A DNA stretch of 64,000 nucleotides from Clostridium sp. UBA2485. Its GTDB lineage: Bacteria; Bacillota; Clostridia; Clostridiales; Clostridiaceae. Shown piece after piece: positions 37,565 through 47,100 of this stretch. Within the stretch, counting starts at the first letter, position 1; every line of letters begins with the position of its first letter. The position numbers and the translations under genes were made by a program. The stretch spans positions 46,056-110,055 of the forward strand of contig NZ_DDOV01000020.1 of NCBI RefSeq assembly GCF_002341865.1, written 5' to 3'. The notes under the pieces are model-generated. The model had not been told where the DNA came from. It saw only the letters and a program-made list of their open reading frames with translations, and made no database searches.

Positions 37565-38653
37565 ATGAGATTCTCTTCCTATAAAAAAGTTATTATCTTG
37601 CTATTACTCATTCTCTTTAGTCCTTTCAATAGATTTTATACGGTGAAGGCAGAGGAAGAGGATATTGATATCAATCAGGTTGTAGAAAGAATTTTTAAGG
37701 ATAGAAGCTTAGCCATATTAAATCAGGACTTAGAACTGATAGAACAGTTTTATGATACAGATAGTAAATATGGAAGATGGGCATATGAATATCAAGAAAA
37801 GAAAACTAAATACATAATAAATTGGGCTGAGAAACAAGGGGTTAAATTTACAGAGATAAATCCTCATATAGTAATTAGAAAAGTAAAAGGTAAGGATGAT
37901 GTTTATTCATTTAATATACTTTGTTCAATGGAATATAAATATTCTTATGAAGATGAGCCAAAAGTTGCAAATAAATCAAGGATAGGAAGTTATCATACTA
38001 TGACTTTAGCTAAGAAGGATGGTAATTGGCTTATCACAAAAGAATGGTATAATGACCCCTTTGCAGACTCATTAGACTTAGAAAATATAAAATCTAGTGA
38101 TATAAAACAGCATATAATTTCACAGCCTCCAAGAGATATGTCTAACTTAAATGAAAGAAGGGTAGGAGCTATAGAATATGCTAAAATGTATTGTGGCTCA
38201 GCTACAGAACCAGAATTTGAATTTAAATACAATAAAAAATATAGAAACTTTAACCCTGAGGGAGGAGATTGCGCAAATTTTGCGTCTCAAATACTCCATG
38301 AAGGAGGAAAGTTTAAAAAGAATTATACATGGAATTATGATAAAGGAAGTGCTACAGGGCCTTGGGTAAACGCAGATAAATTTACTCACTACATGTTAAA
38401 TAGTGGTAGAGCATCAGTTATAGCAAAAGGTTCTTATGAAAATGTATATAAAGCATCTTACAAATTGTTGCCTGGAGATTTCATAGCCTATGAGAAAAAA
38501 GGTGATATTACTCATATCTCCGTAGTAACAGGAGTAGACTCAAAAGGCTATTCACTAGTAAGCTGCCATAATGTAGATAGAAATGATGTACCATGGGATC
38601 TAGGCTGGAGTGATAAAAAAATAAGATTTTGGTTAGTTAGAGTACATTATTAA
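37565..38653 (+). CDS. Secreted amidase-domain (Amidase_6/CHAP-like) protein
   Basis: 362 residues. Signal peptide (KKVIILLLLILFSPF), an N-terminal NTF2-like region, and from about residue 190 the amidase_6 domain: RRVGAIEYAKMYCG, GGDCANFASQILHEGG with the catalytic Cys, ITHISVVTGVD with His, and a C-terminal WLVRVHY. Likely cleaves peptide bonds of the wall. AGAGGTG precedes the ATG. Co-transcribed with the VanY-like gene. Confidence 0.82.
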   Translation: MRFSSYKKVIILLLLILFSPFNRFYTVKAEEEDIDINQVVERIFKDRSLAILNQDLELIEQFYDTDSKYGRWAYEYQEKKTKYIINWAEKQGVKFTEINPHIVIRKVKGKDDVYSFNILCSMEYKYSYEDEPKVANKSRIGSYHTMTLAKKDGNWLITKEWYNDPFADSLDLENIKSSDIKQHIISQPPRDMSNLNERRVGAIEYAKMYCGSATEPEFEFKYNKKYRNFNPEGGDCANFASQILHEGGKFKKNYTWNYDKGSATGPWVNADKFTHYMLNSGRASVIAKGSYENVYKASYKLLPGDFIAYEKKGDITHISVVTGVDSKGYSLVSCHNVDRNDVPWDLGWSDKKIRFWLVRVHY

Positions 38654-38816
38654 GAAAAATTATGCTGATTATAAATAAAATCTTCTTTAAAACACCACAG
38701 TAAAGAGTATTTTAACTGTGGTGCAATAATTTTCACCTAATATAAATATAAATTTTTTATTTTGCTTTAATGTAATAGTAAATATTCAATTATCCTATTA
38801 GTATACAAACATAAAA

Positions 38817-38994
38817 TTTTCCCAACCTCCCTAAAAATAAAACTCCTCATAACCTATTGAAAATTTAAGGTTTATGAGGAGTTTTTTATCAGTTTTTTAA
38901 AAAACACAAAGTGGTTGGTAAAATTTTTAATAAATCCTTTATTTTCAATAGGTTAAAGGATATAATAAAAATAGAGAATGGCTTAATTACAGTG
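38817..38994 (+). promoter_or_regulatory. CRISPR leader, locus 3
   Basis: Outer inverted repeat TTTTCCCAACC (38817-38827) and GGTTGGTAAAA (38913-38923); inner terminator AACTCCTCATAA / TTATGAGGAGTT; TATAAT at 38961-38966, 34 bp before the first repeat; 82 bp from right arm to repeat. Confidence 0.9.
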
Positions 38995-39906
38995 GTTGAA
39001 CCTTAACATGAGATGTATTTAAATTGTTCTCACCCTCCTATCGTAACTTAATCATAATTAGTTGAACCTTAACATGAGATGTATTTAAATACAAAAAATT
39101 GCTTTACTATTGGGTTAAGAAAAAGTTGAACCTTAACATGAGATGTATTTAAATTTAGAAGGGCATAGATTGAAATGTTTAATCTTAATGTTGAACCTTA
39201 ACATGAGATGTATTTAAATCAGCCCTTCTTTAATGCTTTACCTTCCAGTTTTTCAGGTTGAACCTTAACATGAGATGTATTTAAATCCAACCTTAAAGGT
39301 AGTAAGATTAACTTTATCTCGTTGAACCTTAACATGAGATGTATTTAAATTGAGTAAATACCCCATCTGGATCTAGTTTTAGCATGTTGAACCTTAACAT
39401 AGGATGTATTTAAATATAGTTCTTCTCTTGTGTTTAGCTTGTCTTAGTTTTCCACCTCTGGGGAACAGTAGTGAAGCCCTTTAGGGTTCCCCTGAGGTGC
39501 AGTATAGTATGGAACAATACCAATAAGTTTAACTAACACTATGGAAAGACTAGAGATAATGCTCTTTTTACTAAGAAGCTACTGTATAACTTCAAGAAGA
39601 AATGAATTCAAGATTTCTCTTATAGAAGAGAAGAAATATCAATAATTCTCCATTGTCAATAGTCAATTCTCAATTGATGAAGTTGAACCTTACCATGAGA
39701 TGTATTTAAATCTTATGGTAAGTGATATAGAAGAAAAAATACAGAATTGAACCTTAACATAGGATGTATTTAAATCTTATTTCGGCACAGTTTTGCCACA
39801 CATAAGTTGGTTGAACCTTAACATAGTATGTATTTAAATTATATGCAGTTCTGTAAGTCCTGTGCTTCATAAATAAGTTGAACCTTAACATAGGATGTAT
39901 TTAACG
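38995..39906 (+). CRISPR. CRISPR array 3 (11 repeats, interrupted)
   Basis: 30-bp repeats start GTTGAACCTTAACAT and end GATGTATTTAAAT. Repeats 1-7 at 38995, 39061, 39125, 39190, 39257, 39321 and 39386; then a non-array stretch 39448-39681; then repeats 8-11 at 39682, 39746, 39810 and 39877 (the last imperfect). Spacers are 34-37 bp. Repeats 1-6 carry GAG in the middle, 7 and most later ones AGG or a variant, so the two halves look like different arrays joined. The interruption carries an array-end palindrome and a half MITE. Confidence 0.95.
39601..39681. repeat. MITE-like element, family 1, right half (copy c) in array 3
   Basis: Begins near AAATGAATTCAAGATTTCTC and ends CAATTCTCAATTGATGAA, directly joined to repeat 8. 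The left half is missing. Confidence 0.8.
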
Positions 39907-40131
39907 CTCCTATGGGAAGTAATTTGGTTAACGTAATTTTAAATTTTCAGTTTTTTGTTTATGATATAGTTTTAAGAAAATTAAAATTTACATATAATAT
40001 TAAAGAAAATAAAGGGATTTTTCATACATTTGTAGAATATATTTAAAAAAATTATAGAAATTATTTTATTTAAGTATAAAATATAATAGAAAAAGCCTAT
40101 ATTAATATTAAAAAACTTTGGAGGATAATTT

Positions 40132-40452
40132 ATGATAGTTACGACAACAAATGCAATTGAAGGAAAAAGAATATTAGAGTACAAAGGAATAGTTTTTGGT
40201 GAGGTAATCTCAGGAGTTAACTTTATTAAAGATTTCAAAGCAGGATTAACTAACTTCTTTGGAGGACGTTCAGGATCTTATGAAAATGAATTAATTGAAG
40301 CAAGAGAGGCTGCATTAAGAGAATTAGAAGAAAGAGCTATGGCAATAGGTGGTAATGCAGTTGTTGGAGTAGATGTAGATTATGAAGTGCTAGGTCAAGG
40401 TGGTAGTATGCTTATGGTAACAGTTTCAGGCACTGCAGTTTTAGTTGATTAA
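40132..40452 (+). CDS. YbjQ/UPF0145-family heavy-metal-binding-domain protein
   Basis: 106 residues, the usual length. The family block runs from [20 protein letters not shown] through [20 protein letters not shown] to the VSGTAVLV strand. Assembles as a ring of subunits; function unknown, sometimes called heavy-metal-binding. GGAGG before ATG, terminator behind. Confidence 0.92.
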   Translation: MIVTTTNAIEGKRILEYKGIVFGEVISGVNFIKDFKAGLTNFFGGRSGSYENELIEAREAALRELEERAMAIGGNAVVGVDVDYEVLGQGGSMLMVTVSGTAVLVD

Positions 40453-40480
40453 AAATAATTTTTACATAATAAATAATATT

Positions 40481-40508
40481 AGGACTTTGCATTGCAAAGT
40501 CCTTTTAT
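40481..40508 (+). terminator. Terminator of the YbjQ-family gene
   Basis: AGGACTTTGC and GCAAAGTCCTTTT pair around ATT. Confidence 0.9.
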
Positions 40509-40599
40509 ATTAAGGGTTATATTATAGGTATCTAATATGAAAATTCAAAATATACTTTGGAAAATAAATTTCCTATAGAAATAGCTTAACCTCTTAAAA

Positions 40600-40755
40600 A
40601 TTAAAAATTAATAGTTAAGAATGAAGAATTAAGGATGAAATTCACCTTTAGTGAATTTCTTAAAATAAAATTTATTAAAAAAAACTCCAAAGGCTTTGCC
40701 AGTGGAGTTTTAACCATAATTCTTCATTTTTCATCCTTAATTCTTAATTCATAGA
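40600..40755. repeat. MITE-like element, family 2
   Basis: About 150 bp with terminal inverted repeats: AAGAATGAAGAATTAAGGAT at the left, and its complement-like ATTCTTCATTTTTCATCCTT plus AATTCTTAATTC at the right. Inside are two hairpins: GAAATTCACC..GGTGAATTTC-type (ATTCACCTTTAGTGAAT) and ACTCCAAAGGC..GCCAGTGGAGT. No coding capacity. It ends 9 bp before the first open codon of the NUDIX frame. Confidence 0.75.
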
Positions 40756-40818
40756 AAAAGATTTTTGTTGTGGAAATTAAAATCATGTATAAGTTATATT
40801 TTCATTGTAAAACCCTAT

Positions 40819-41301
40819 ATGACATGGCCAACACATATAGTAGCTGTTGGAGCTATGGTACAAGATGGAAAGGGAAATGTTTTACTGGTTAAATCAAACC
40901 ACAGAAAATCATGGGAGTTTCCAGGTGGCCAAGTGGAATTAAGGGAAAATCTTGAAGAAGCATTAATAAGAGAAATTAAAGAAGAAAGTGGAGTAGATGT
41001 TGCAGTGAGATCTTTAGCAGCATTATATTCAAGTATTCAGCAAACCATTTGGTATGATGGCGTTACTAAAGTTCCACCTAAATTGAACCTTGACTTTATT
41101 TGTGACTATATAGGTGGTGAATTAACAACATCAGATGAAACAAGTGAAGTAATTTGGTGCCCTCGTGAAAAGGCTTTAGATATGATAAATCATCCTATAT
41201 TTAAAATGAGGATGGAAAATTTACTTAACTTTTCAGGTGAAATATACTATAGCGCTTATTCATCAAAACCCTATCAACAACACTATAATAGATGTTTCTA
41301 A
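40819..41301 (+). CDS. NUDIX hydrolase
   Basis: About 160 residues from the ATG (MTWPTHIVAVGAM). The NUDIX box is complete: GGQVELRENLEEALIREIKE then ESGV. It would hydrolyse a nucleoside diphosphate-X substrate, which is unknown. No good ribosome binding site is seen before this ATG or before the open TTG at 40765; a family-2 MITE lies immediately upstream, so the native 5' region may have been replaced. Confidence 0.85.
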   Translation: MTWPTHIVAVGAMVQDGKGNVLLVKSNHRKSWEFPGGQVELRENLEEALIREIKEESGVDVAVRSLAALYSSIQQTIWYDGVTKVPPKLNLDFICDYIGGELTTSDETSEVIWCPREKALDMINHPIFKMRMENLLNFSGEIYYSAYSSKPYQQHYNRCF

Positions 41302-41391
41302 GATTTTTAAAGCACAGATATAGATAAATTGACAGAAGTAATAGAAGTTTTAAATGAGCTATTCAATAGATTTAATGTATAGATTATATAA

Positions 41392-41425
41392 GAATGTCTA
41401 CAAAATTCATATGTAGACATTTTTT
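41392..41425 (+). terminator. Terminator downstream of the NUDIX gene
   Basis: AATGTCTACA and TGTAGACATT pair, followed by TTTTTATTTT. Confidence 0.9.
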
Positions 41426-41507
41426 ATTTTGCTTTAATATTGAGTAGATAAGAATAAAGAAGCTTGATATAATATATTTTTTAGAATATTTATGAAGGAG
41501 ATATTAC

Positions 41508-42467
41508 ATGAAATATTATTTAGCACCGATGGAAGGAATTACAGGGTACATATATAGAAATTCTTATGAGAAATTTTTTCATAATATTGATAAGTATTTT
41601 ACACCTTTTATTGTTACAAATAAAAGTACAAATCTTAAAACTAAAGAACTAAGGGATATTTTACCGGAAAATAATAAAGGAATGAACATAGTTCCACAAA
41701 TACTTACTAACGATTCAGAAGGTTTTATTATCACTGCTAGAAAGTTACAACAATTAGGATATAATGAGATTAATCTGAATTTAGGCTGCCCTTCTGGAAC
41801 TGTTGTTTCAAAAAATAGGGGCTCGGGGTTTTTAGCTAAAAGAGAAGAACTTGATATATTTTTAGATGAAATATTTAAAATAAATGATATGAAAATTTCC
41901 ATAAAAACTAGAATAGGAAAGGACAGCCCAGAAGAATTTTATGAGTTAATAAAAATTTATAACAAATATCCTATAGAAGAGTTGATTATACATCCTAGAA
42001 CACAAAAAGATTTTTATGGAAATAAACCTAATTTAGATGTATTTAAGGATGCTCTATCTTTAAGTGTTAATCCTATATGTTATAATGGTGATATTTTTAC
42101 TAATAGTGATTATAATAGATTAATAAAAGCTTTTCCAGAAATAAAAACTGTGATGATAGGAAGGGGAATACTAGCCAATCCAGGATTAATTGATGAGATA
42201 AAAAATAATACTAATATGGATAAAGAAGTATTAAAAGAATTTCATGATGAAATTTTAAATAAATATATAGAATTATATAATGAAGAGAGAAATACACTAT
42301 TTAGAATGAAAGAACTCTGGGGGTATATGATCTATATATTTTCAGATAATAAAAAATATGCTAAGAAAATAAAGAAGGCACAAAGAGTAGACCATTATAA
42401 TGAAGCTGTTTTAAGTTTATTTAGAGAGCAGGAAATTATAAAAGGGACTGGACTATTTAGTAACTAA
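41508..42467 (+). CDS. tRNA-dihydrouridine synthase
   Basis: 319 residues. TIM-barrel FMN enzyme that reduces uridines in tRNA. Motifs: LAPMEGITGYIYRN, INLNLGCPSGTVVSKNRGSG with the catalytic Cys, KTRIG, HPRTQKDFYGNKPN, ICYNGDIF and MIGRGILANPGL. Which position it modifies cannot be told. AAGGAG before ATG; alone between terminators. Confidence 0.93.
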   Translation: MKYYLAPMEGITGYIYRNSYEKFFHNIDKYFTPFIVTNKSTNLKTKELRDILPENNKGMNIVPQILTNDSEGFIITARKLQQLGYNEINLNLGCPSGTVVSKNRGSGFLAKREELDIFLDEIFKINDMKISIKTRIGKDSPEEFYELIKIYNKYPIEELIIHPRTQKDFYGNKPNLDVFKDALSLSVNPICYNGDIFTNSDYNRLIKAFPEIKTVMIGRGILANPGLIDEIKNNTNMDKEVLKEFHDEILNKYIELYNEERNTLFRMKELWGYMIYIFSDNKKYAKKIKKAQRVDHYNEAVLSLFREQEIIKGTGLFSN

Positions 42468-42601
42468 TATTAAAATTTAAGAGAGCACAACTTAAGGTTT
42501 TGTTATCAGAGTTATGCCCTAGTATAGCATAATATTTCATTGGATTTTGCTATATATTATATAATATTAATATAACATATCTCGAGGAGGTTTAGTTGTA
42601 C

Positions 42602-43066
42602 ATGAAAAACATATTGACAGAAGAAAATATGAATAAATTAAAAGAAGAATTAGAATATAGAATGACTAAAAAAAGAGCTGAAATAGCAAAAGAAAAATTA
42701 GAAGCAGCTGCTCATGGTGATAGGTCAGAAAATGCAGAATACAAAGAAGCTTGTGCAAACTATAGGGAAAATGATAATAGAATTCAATATTTGTTAACTA
42801 TGATTTCAACTGCAAGTGTAATAGATGACCAAAATCAAGATAAGTCAGTATTAGGAGTTAATAGTAAAGCTAAAATTAAATTTATAGAAGACGAATTTGA
42901 AACTAATGTATCACTAGTAACTACTATGGATGCAGACCCAGAAAAGATGCTTATAAGCGTAGAATCAGATTTAGGAAAAGCATTAATGGGCAAAAAAGTT
43001 GGAGATGTAGCTGAAATTGATGCTCCAGGTGAAAAATATACAGTAGAAGTATTAGAAATTGTATAA
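42602..43066 (+). CDS. greA: Transcription elongation factor GreA
   Basis: About 154 residues. N-terminal coiled coil with the acidic tip AAHGDRSENAEYKEA, then the FKBP-like C-terminal domain ending with GEKYTVEVLEI. It restarts backtracked RNA polymerase by stimulating transcript cleavage. GAGGAGG lies 11 bp before the ATG; an in-frame TTG 6 bp earlier is a real alternative. Followed by a very strong terminator. Confidence 0.92.
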   Translation: MKNILTEENMNKLKEELEYRMTKKRAEIAKEKLEAAAHGDRSENAEYKEACANYRENDNRIQYLLTMISTASVIDDQNQDKSVLGVNSKAKIKFIEDEFETNVSLVTTMDADPEKMLISVESDLGKALMGKKVGDVAEIDAPGEKYTVEVLEIV

Positions 43067-43137
43067 TTATTTTTTAACTTATCAGTTTTATATTCTTTCT
43101 GATTTAGATAATAGATAATAATAACCAATAATGTAAA

Positions 43138-43190
43138 ACAGAGGGACTGTTCTTAGATTTAAATAAAATTAAGAACAGTCCCTCTATTTT
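43138..43190 (+). terminator. Strong terminator of greA
   Basis: AGAGGGACTGTTCTTA and TAAGAACAGTCCCTCT make a perfect 16-bp stem with T-rich tail. The perfect symmetry could also serve transcription from the other side. Confidence 0.92.
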
Positions 43191-43233
43191 AGAATAATAT
43201 ATAAAGTAGAAGTATTTTTTAGAGGAGACAGTT

Positions 43234-43986
43234 ATGTTTTATTGTCCTTATTATTTTTTTAGAAAAAATGTGGATAACAATAAAGTGTATATAATAGATA
43301 GAAAAAAAGGTGATGTAAATGGAGATAAAGTAGAAGACACTATACTTTTAATAGGAAATAAACCTTCAGGTACAGACAGTCCTTTTGTAAGTAACATAAG
43401 GCTTGTAATAAAGGATGGAAAAACAGGTAAAGAAATTACGGTACCTATTAAAGAAAATTCAGGTTATAATCCAACTATATTTTTGGGAGACTTTACAGGA
43501 GATAAAATTAAGGATATATTAGTGAGCATAGACTCTGGAGGAAGTGGGGGATTTGCATTCTACTATATTTACTCTTTTGCAAATAATCAATTAAAATTAA
43601 TTTTTGATTTTGAGAAATTTGGAGAGCAGTATACTTATGAGGTTAATTACAAAGATAATTATAGGGTTGAAGTTATAAGTGAAAATTTGAAAATGAAATA
43701 TATAATTGATATTACTTATAAAGGTGAGGAATACTTAAATGAAATATATGATTTAAATGGAAAACTTAAAGAACCTATTTCAGGATTTGTTATTCCCTTG
43801 AGTAATTTGTATCCTATTGATTTTGAAAGAGATGGAACGTATGAACTATATGTATTTCAGAGAATAGCAGGCAGGTATAATGCAGATGGGTTAGGATATG
43901 TTCAAACTGCCCTTAATTGGGAAAAAGATAAATTCACTACATTATTCCAGAATGTTGGCATTCAAGGAAAATATATAGGAGGATAA
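43234..43986 (+). CDS. VCBS/FG-GAP-like protein of sporulating Firmicutes, unknown function
   Basis: 250 residues. The first half carries two FG-GAP-like calcium-loop motifs (KGDVNGDKVEDTILLIGN and LGDFTGDKIKDILVSIDSGG) and GGSGGFAFYYIYSF; the second half has IDFERDGTYELYVFQRIAGR. Similar genes are common in spore formers and often lack an export signal, as here. Role unknown. GAGGAGA lies 9 bp before ATG. Confidence 0.65.
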   Translation: MFYCPYYFFRKNVDNNKVYIIDRKKGDVNGDKVEDTILLIGNKPSGTDSPFVSNIRLVIKDGKTGKEITVPIKENSGYNPTIFLGDFTGDKIKDILVSIDSGGSGGFAFYYIYSFANNQLKLIFDFEKFGEQYTYEVNYKDNYRVEVISENLKMKYIIDITYKGEEYLNEIYDLNGKLKEPISGFVIPLSNLYPIDFERDGTYELYVFQRIAGRYNADGLGYVQTALNWEKDKFTTLFQNVGIQGKYIGG

Positions 43987-44268
43987 TCCAGTGACGTAAA
44001 CAAATTGCAATTTTAATTTGTTTTTTTTATTTATGGTAGTAAGAAAAATTTAGTAATATAAAAAAAGAACCTATATAAATTGATGATAATTAGGGAATTC
44101 AAGTTTTGTGAAAAATTGTAGAAAACATAAAACAATAAGATTATAAAATAATTGCATTGGGATGAACTAATGCAATTATTTTTTACATATAAATTAAGAA
44201 AAAATTATTAAAATAAAAAACGAGATTATACTATAACAATATAACTAAAATTGGAGGCAACATAATGA

Positions 44269-44330
44269 GTTGAACCTTAACATAAGATGTATTTAGCACC
44301 CCTGCAGGAAAAATTCCCCTGGGGTGCAGT
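44269..44330 (+). CRISPR. Solitary CRISPR repeat with array-end palindrome
   Basis: One repeat at 44269-44296 (AAG variant, last bases lost) followed directly by CACCCCTGCAGG...TTCCCCTGGGGTGCAG. This equals the downstream flank of locus 2's predecessor at 31277-31325, so it is the tail of an array whose body has been deleted. The stretch 43987-44268 holds nothing readable. Confidence 0.75.
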
Positions 44331-44396
44331 AAATTTATTAACGTAATTTCTAAACTCTTTACTTTCTAAATATCTTAATGTTAAAACTATATAAAG

Positions 44397-44574
44397 TTTT
44401 ACCAACCTCAAAGTAAACAAAACTCCTCATAATCTATTGAAATATCAAGGTTTATGAGGAGTTTTATTGTTATTTTTTAAAAGAAACAAAATGGTTGGTA
44501 AAATTTTTAATAAACCCTTTATTTTCAATGGGTTAAGAGGTATAATGAAAATAGAGAATGGCCTAAGTGCAGTG
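44397..44574 (+). promoter_or_regulatory. CRISPR leader, locus 4
   Basis: Outer inverted repeat TTTTACCAACC (44397-44407) / GGTTGGTAAAA (44493-44503), inner terminator AAAACTCCTCATAA / TTATGAGGAGTTTT, TATAAT at 44541-44546. Spacing identical to other leaders. Confidence 0.92.
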
Positions 44575-44930
44575 GTTGAACCTTAACATAGGATGTATTT
44601 AAATATTTCAATCAATCCTGGTGAACCAGGTTGCATAGGTAAGTTGAACCTTAACATAGGATGTATTTAAATAGTACCTAAGCGTACTAAAATTGTAATA
44701 GGGGTATGGGTTGAACCTTAACATAGGATGTATTTAAATTCTGTTATGAAATCATCATCAAGAGAATAATTTGTTGAACTTTAACATAGGATGTATTTAA
44801 ATAGCGTAAAACAGATGTTTTTTTGCGTTACTACACGGTTGAACCTTAACATAAGATGTATTTAAATTATGTAAATCCTTCGCTATATCCTAGATACTTT
44901 CGTTGAGGCATAACATAGAATTATATCAAT
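44575..44930 (+). CRISPR. CRISPR array 4 (five repeats plus degenerate end)
   Basis: Repeats at 44575, 44643, 44710, 44773 (one change, GAACTTTAAC) and 44838, then a decayed repeat at 44902-44930. AGG variant in most, AAG in the fifth. Spacers 33-38 bp. The leader is intact, so it may be expressed and able to acquire. The following 300 bp to the opp promoter hold no gene. Confidence 0.95.
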
Positions 44931-45230
44931 ATCCATATCAATATAAAATCAAATCTAAATCTAACGTTAAATTTCTACTTTCAAAATTAATTTTTATCTT
45001 TTCATTGAAATCTAATAATTTTTCTAATAATTCACATATATGGCACTTGTCTTTGTTAAGTATTTTTTACAAGCTAACTATAACAAAGGCGAGTCTATTT
45101 TTTTATGAACAATTCATCTTAGAATATTAAAAAGACATATTGTAATAATTGCTATTCTTTACTATTGAAAAAAACTATAGTTGTAGAGAATATTATTTAA
45201 AAAACAAAACTTCAAATTATGTATAAAGTA

Positions 45231-45258
45231 TTAACAAAAATATATAAAATGCTATAAT
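45231..45258 (+). promoter_or_regulatory. Promoter of the oligopeptide transport operon
   Basis: TTAACA at 45231-45236, 16-bp spacer, TGC-extended TATAAT at 45253-45258. Confidence 0.75.
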
Positions 45259-45319
45259 AAAACATGGAATGACACCAAAATAATGCAAAAAATTACATAT
45301 AATCCTAGGAGGACTTTTT

Positions 45320-46993
45320 ATGAAAAAAACTTTATGTAAGGTTTTAGCTATACTAATCACAGGATCTGTAATGATCACTGGTTGTAGTAGCAAAAATCAA
45401 GACAGTGTAAAGGAAGATCAAAAACAGGAGGTTAAAAAAGGAGGAGTTGTTAAACAAGCTCTTTCAATAGCACCAGAAGGTGTATTTATGCCAGCGTTTT
45501 TTACCTTTAATTATGATGGGACTATTAATACTATGATTTACGAGGGATTACTTTCTTTAAATGAGAACTTAGATATTGAACCATCACTTGCTGAATCTTA
45601 TAAACTATCAGAGGATAAAAAGACTATAACTTTTAAAATAAGAGAAGGAGTAAAATGGCATGATGGAACGGCTTTTACAGCTGATGATGTAAAATTTACT
45701 TTTGATTTAGCTTGTAATCCTAAGTATAATGGTCCTTATACAATGTATGCTGAGAATATAAAAGGCTATGATGACTTTAAATCAGGTAAAACTCAAGAGC
45801 TTGAAGGAGTTAAAAAAATAGATGATAAAACTATAGAAATAACAACTAATGAAGTTTATGCTTCAGCTTTAATTAATTTTGGTTATATGATAAAAATAGT
45901 GCCAAAACATATTTGGGATAAGGGAGACGTAGAAGCTATACAAAAGGATACTAATTTAATAAGAAATCCAATAGGAACAGGAGCCTTTAAGCTAGAAAAC
46001 TTTACACCAGATCAAAGTGTTGAGCTTGCTACTAATGATGATTATTGGAATGGAAGACCTAATATAGATAAATATATATTTAAATTAGTTAGCGAAGAAA
46101 CTGCTGATGCTCAATTAGCAAATAATGAAATCGATATTACTGGTGTCGGAAGCATTGATGAGGAAGAGGAAGAAAACTATAAAAAACAAGGTTTTAATTT
46201 AGAAGAAATAACAAATAATGCATATCAATATATTGGACTAAACTTAAGTAAGCCTGAGTTTGGTGATAAAAAAGTAAGACAAGCATTTACTTATGCTATA
46301 AATCGTGAATCTATTGTAAAAGATGTTTTAAATGGTCATGGAGAAGTTGCAAACAATCCATTTCCATCAAACAACTGGGCTCATCCAAGCGGATTAAAAG
46401 AATATAAGTATGATTCTAAGAAGGCTATAGAGCTTTTAAAAGAATGTGGATGGGAGTATAAAGAAGAAGAAAAGAAAATGTATTATGATGGTAAACCATT
46501 TAAATTTACTTTAAAGTATACTTCTGGAGATGAATCAAAAAATAAGTATGCATTAATATTACAGCAAAACTTTAAAGACATTGGTATAGAATTAGAACTT
46601 AAGCCTATGGAGTTTGCAACAATGACTTCTGATGTTAAAAAAGGAGAATTTGATGGATTCTTAATGGGAACAGCTAACTTCTATGATGGAGATTTATCAG
46701 CAAATTATCTTTCAACATTAACTCCACCAAATGGTTATAACTATACAGGATTTAAAAGTGAAAAAGTTGATGAACTTATAAAGGAATCTTCAAAACATAT
46801 GACTAAAGATGAGAGAAAGCCTATACTTAATGAAATAGCTTTAGAGTTAAATGAAGAGTTACCAGTTATATATGTTTATCATTGGAACAGCTTAATGGTC
46901 ATGAATCCTAAGATTAAAAACTTTAAAAATGCACAACCAACATATTATCAATTTGTGAAGGATTGGTATATAGAGGATGAAGATACAAAATAG
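45320..46993 (+). CDS. oppA: Oligopeptide ABC transporter substrate-binding lipoprotein
   Basis: 557 residues; lipoprotein signal with MITGCSSK, then SBP_bac_5 fold: SEDKKTITFKIREGVKWHDG, FTADDVKFTFDLA, NPIGTGAFKLENF, KVRQAFTYAINRE, LNEELPVIYVYHWN. It binds peptides (or nickel or other class-5 ligands) outside. AGGAGG precedes ATG. First gene of a complete five-gene operon; a promoter with an extended -10 lies 60 bp upstream. Confidence 0.92.
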   Translation: MKKTLCKVLAILITGSVMITGCSSKNQDSVKEDQKQEVKKGGVVKQALSIAPEGVFMPAFFTFNYDGTINTMIYEGLLSLNENLDIEPSLAESYKLSEDKKTITFKIREGVKWHDGTAFTADDVKFTFDLACNPKYNGPYTMYAENIKGYDDFKSGKTQELEGVKKIDDKTIEITTNEVYASALINFGYMIKIVPKHIWDKGDVEAIQKDTNLIRNPIGTGAFKLENFTPDQSVELATNDDYWNGRPNIDKYIFKLVSEETADAQLANNEIDITGVGSIDEEEEENYKKQGFNLEEITNNAYQYIGLNLSKPEFGDKKVRQAFTYAINRESIVKDVLNGHGEVANNPFPSNNWAHPSGLKEYKYDSKKAIELLKECGWEYKEEEKKMYYDGKPFKFTLKYTSGDESKNKYALILQQNFKDIGIELELKPMEFATMTSDVKKGEFDGFLMGTANFYDGDLSANYLSTLTPPNGYNYTGFKSEKVDELIKESSKHMTKDERKPILNEIALELNEELPVIYVYHWNSLMVMNPKIKNFKNAQPTYYQFVKDWYIEDEDTK

Positions 46994-47100
46994 TATTTTA
47001 AAATAAAAACTAAGTTGCCTTGCTAAGAGAAACTTTTCTATTAGGAAGGCAATTGTGTTTTATGATGAGAGTAAATTAAGAATTCAGAGGTTATTTAAAG

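Noticed and set aside
42596..42604. TTG start of greA
   Set aside because: Possible from the ribosome-site distance, but ATG six bases later is the more usual start; left as an alternative.
44903..45130. 75-residue frame after array 4
   Set aside because: It starts inside a degenerate CRISPR repeat, has no ribosome site and resembles no protein.
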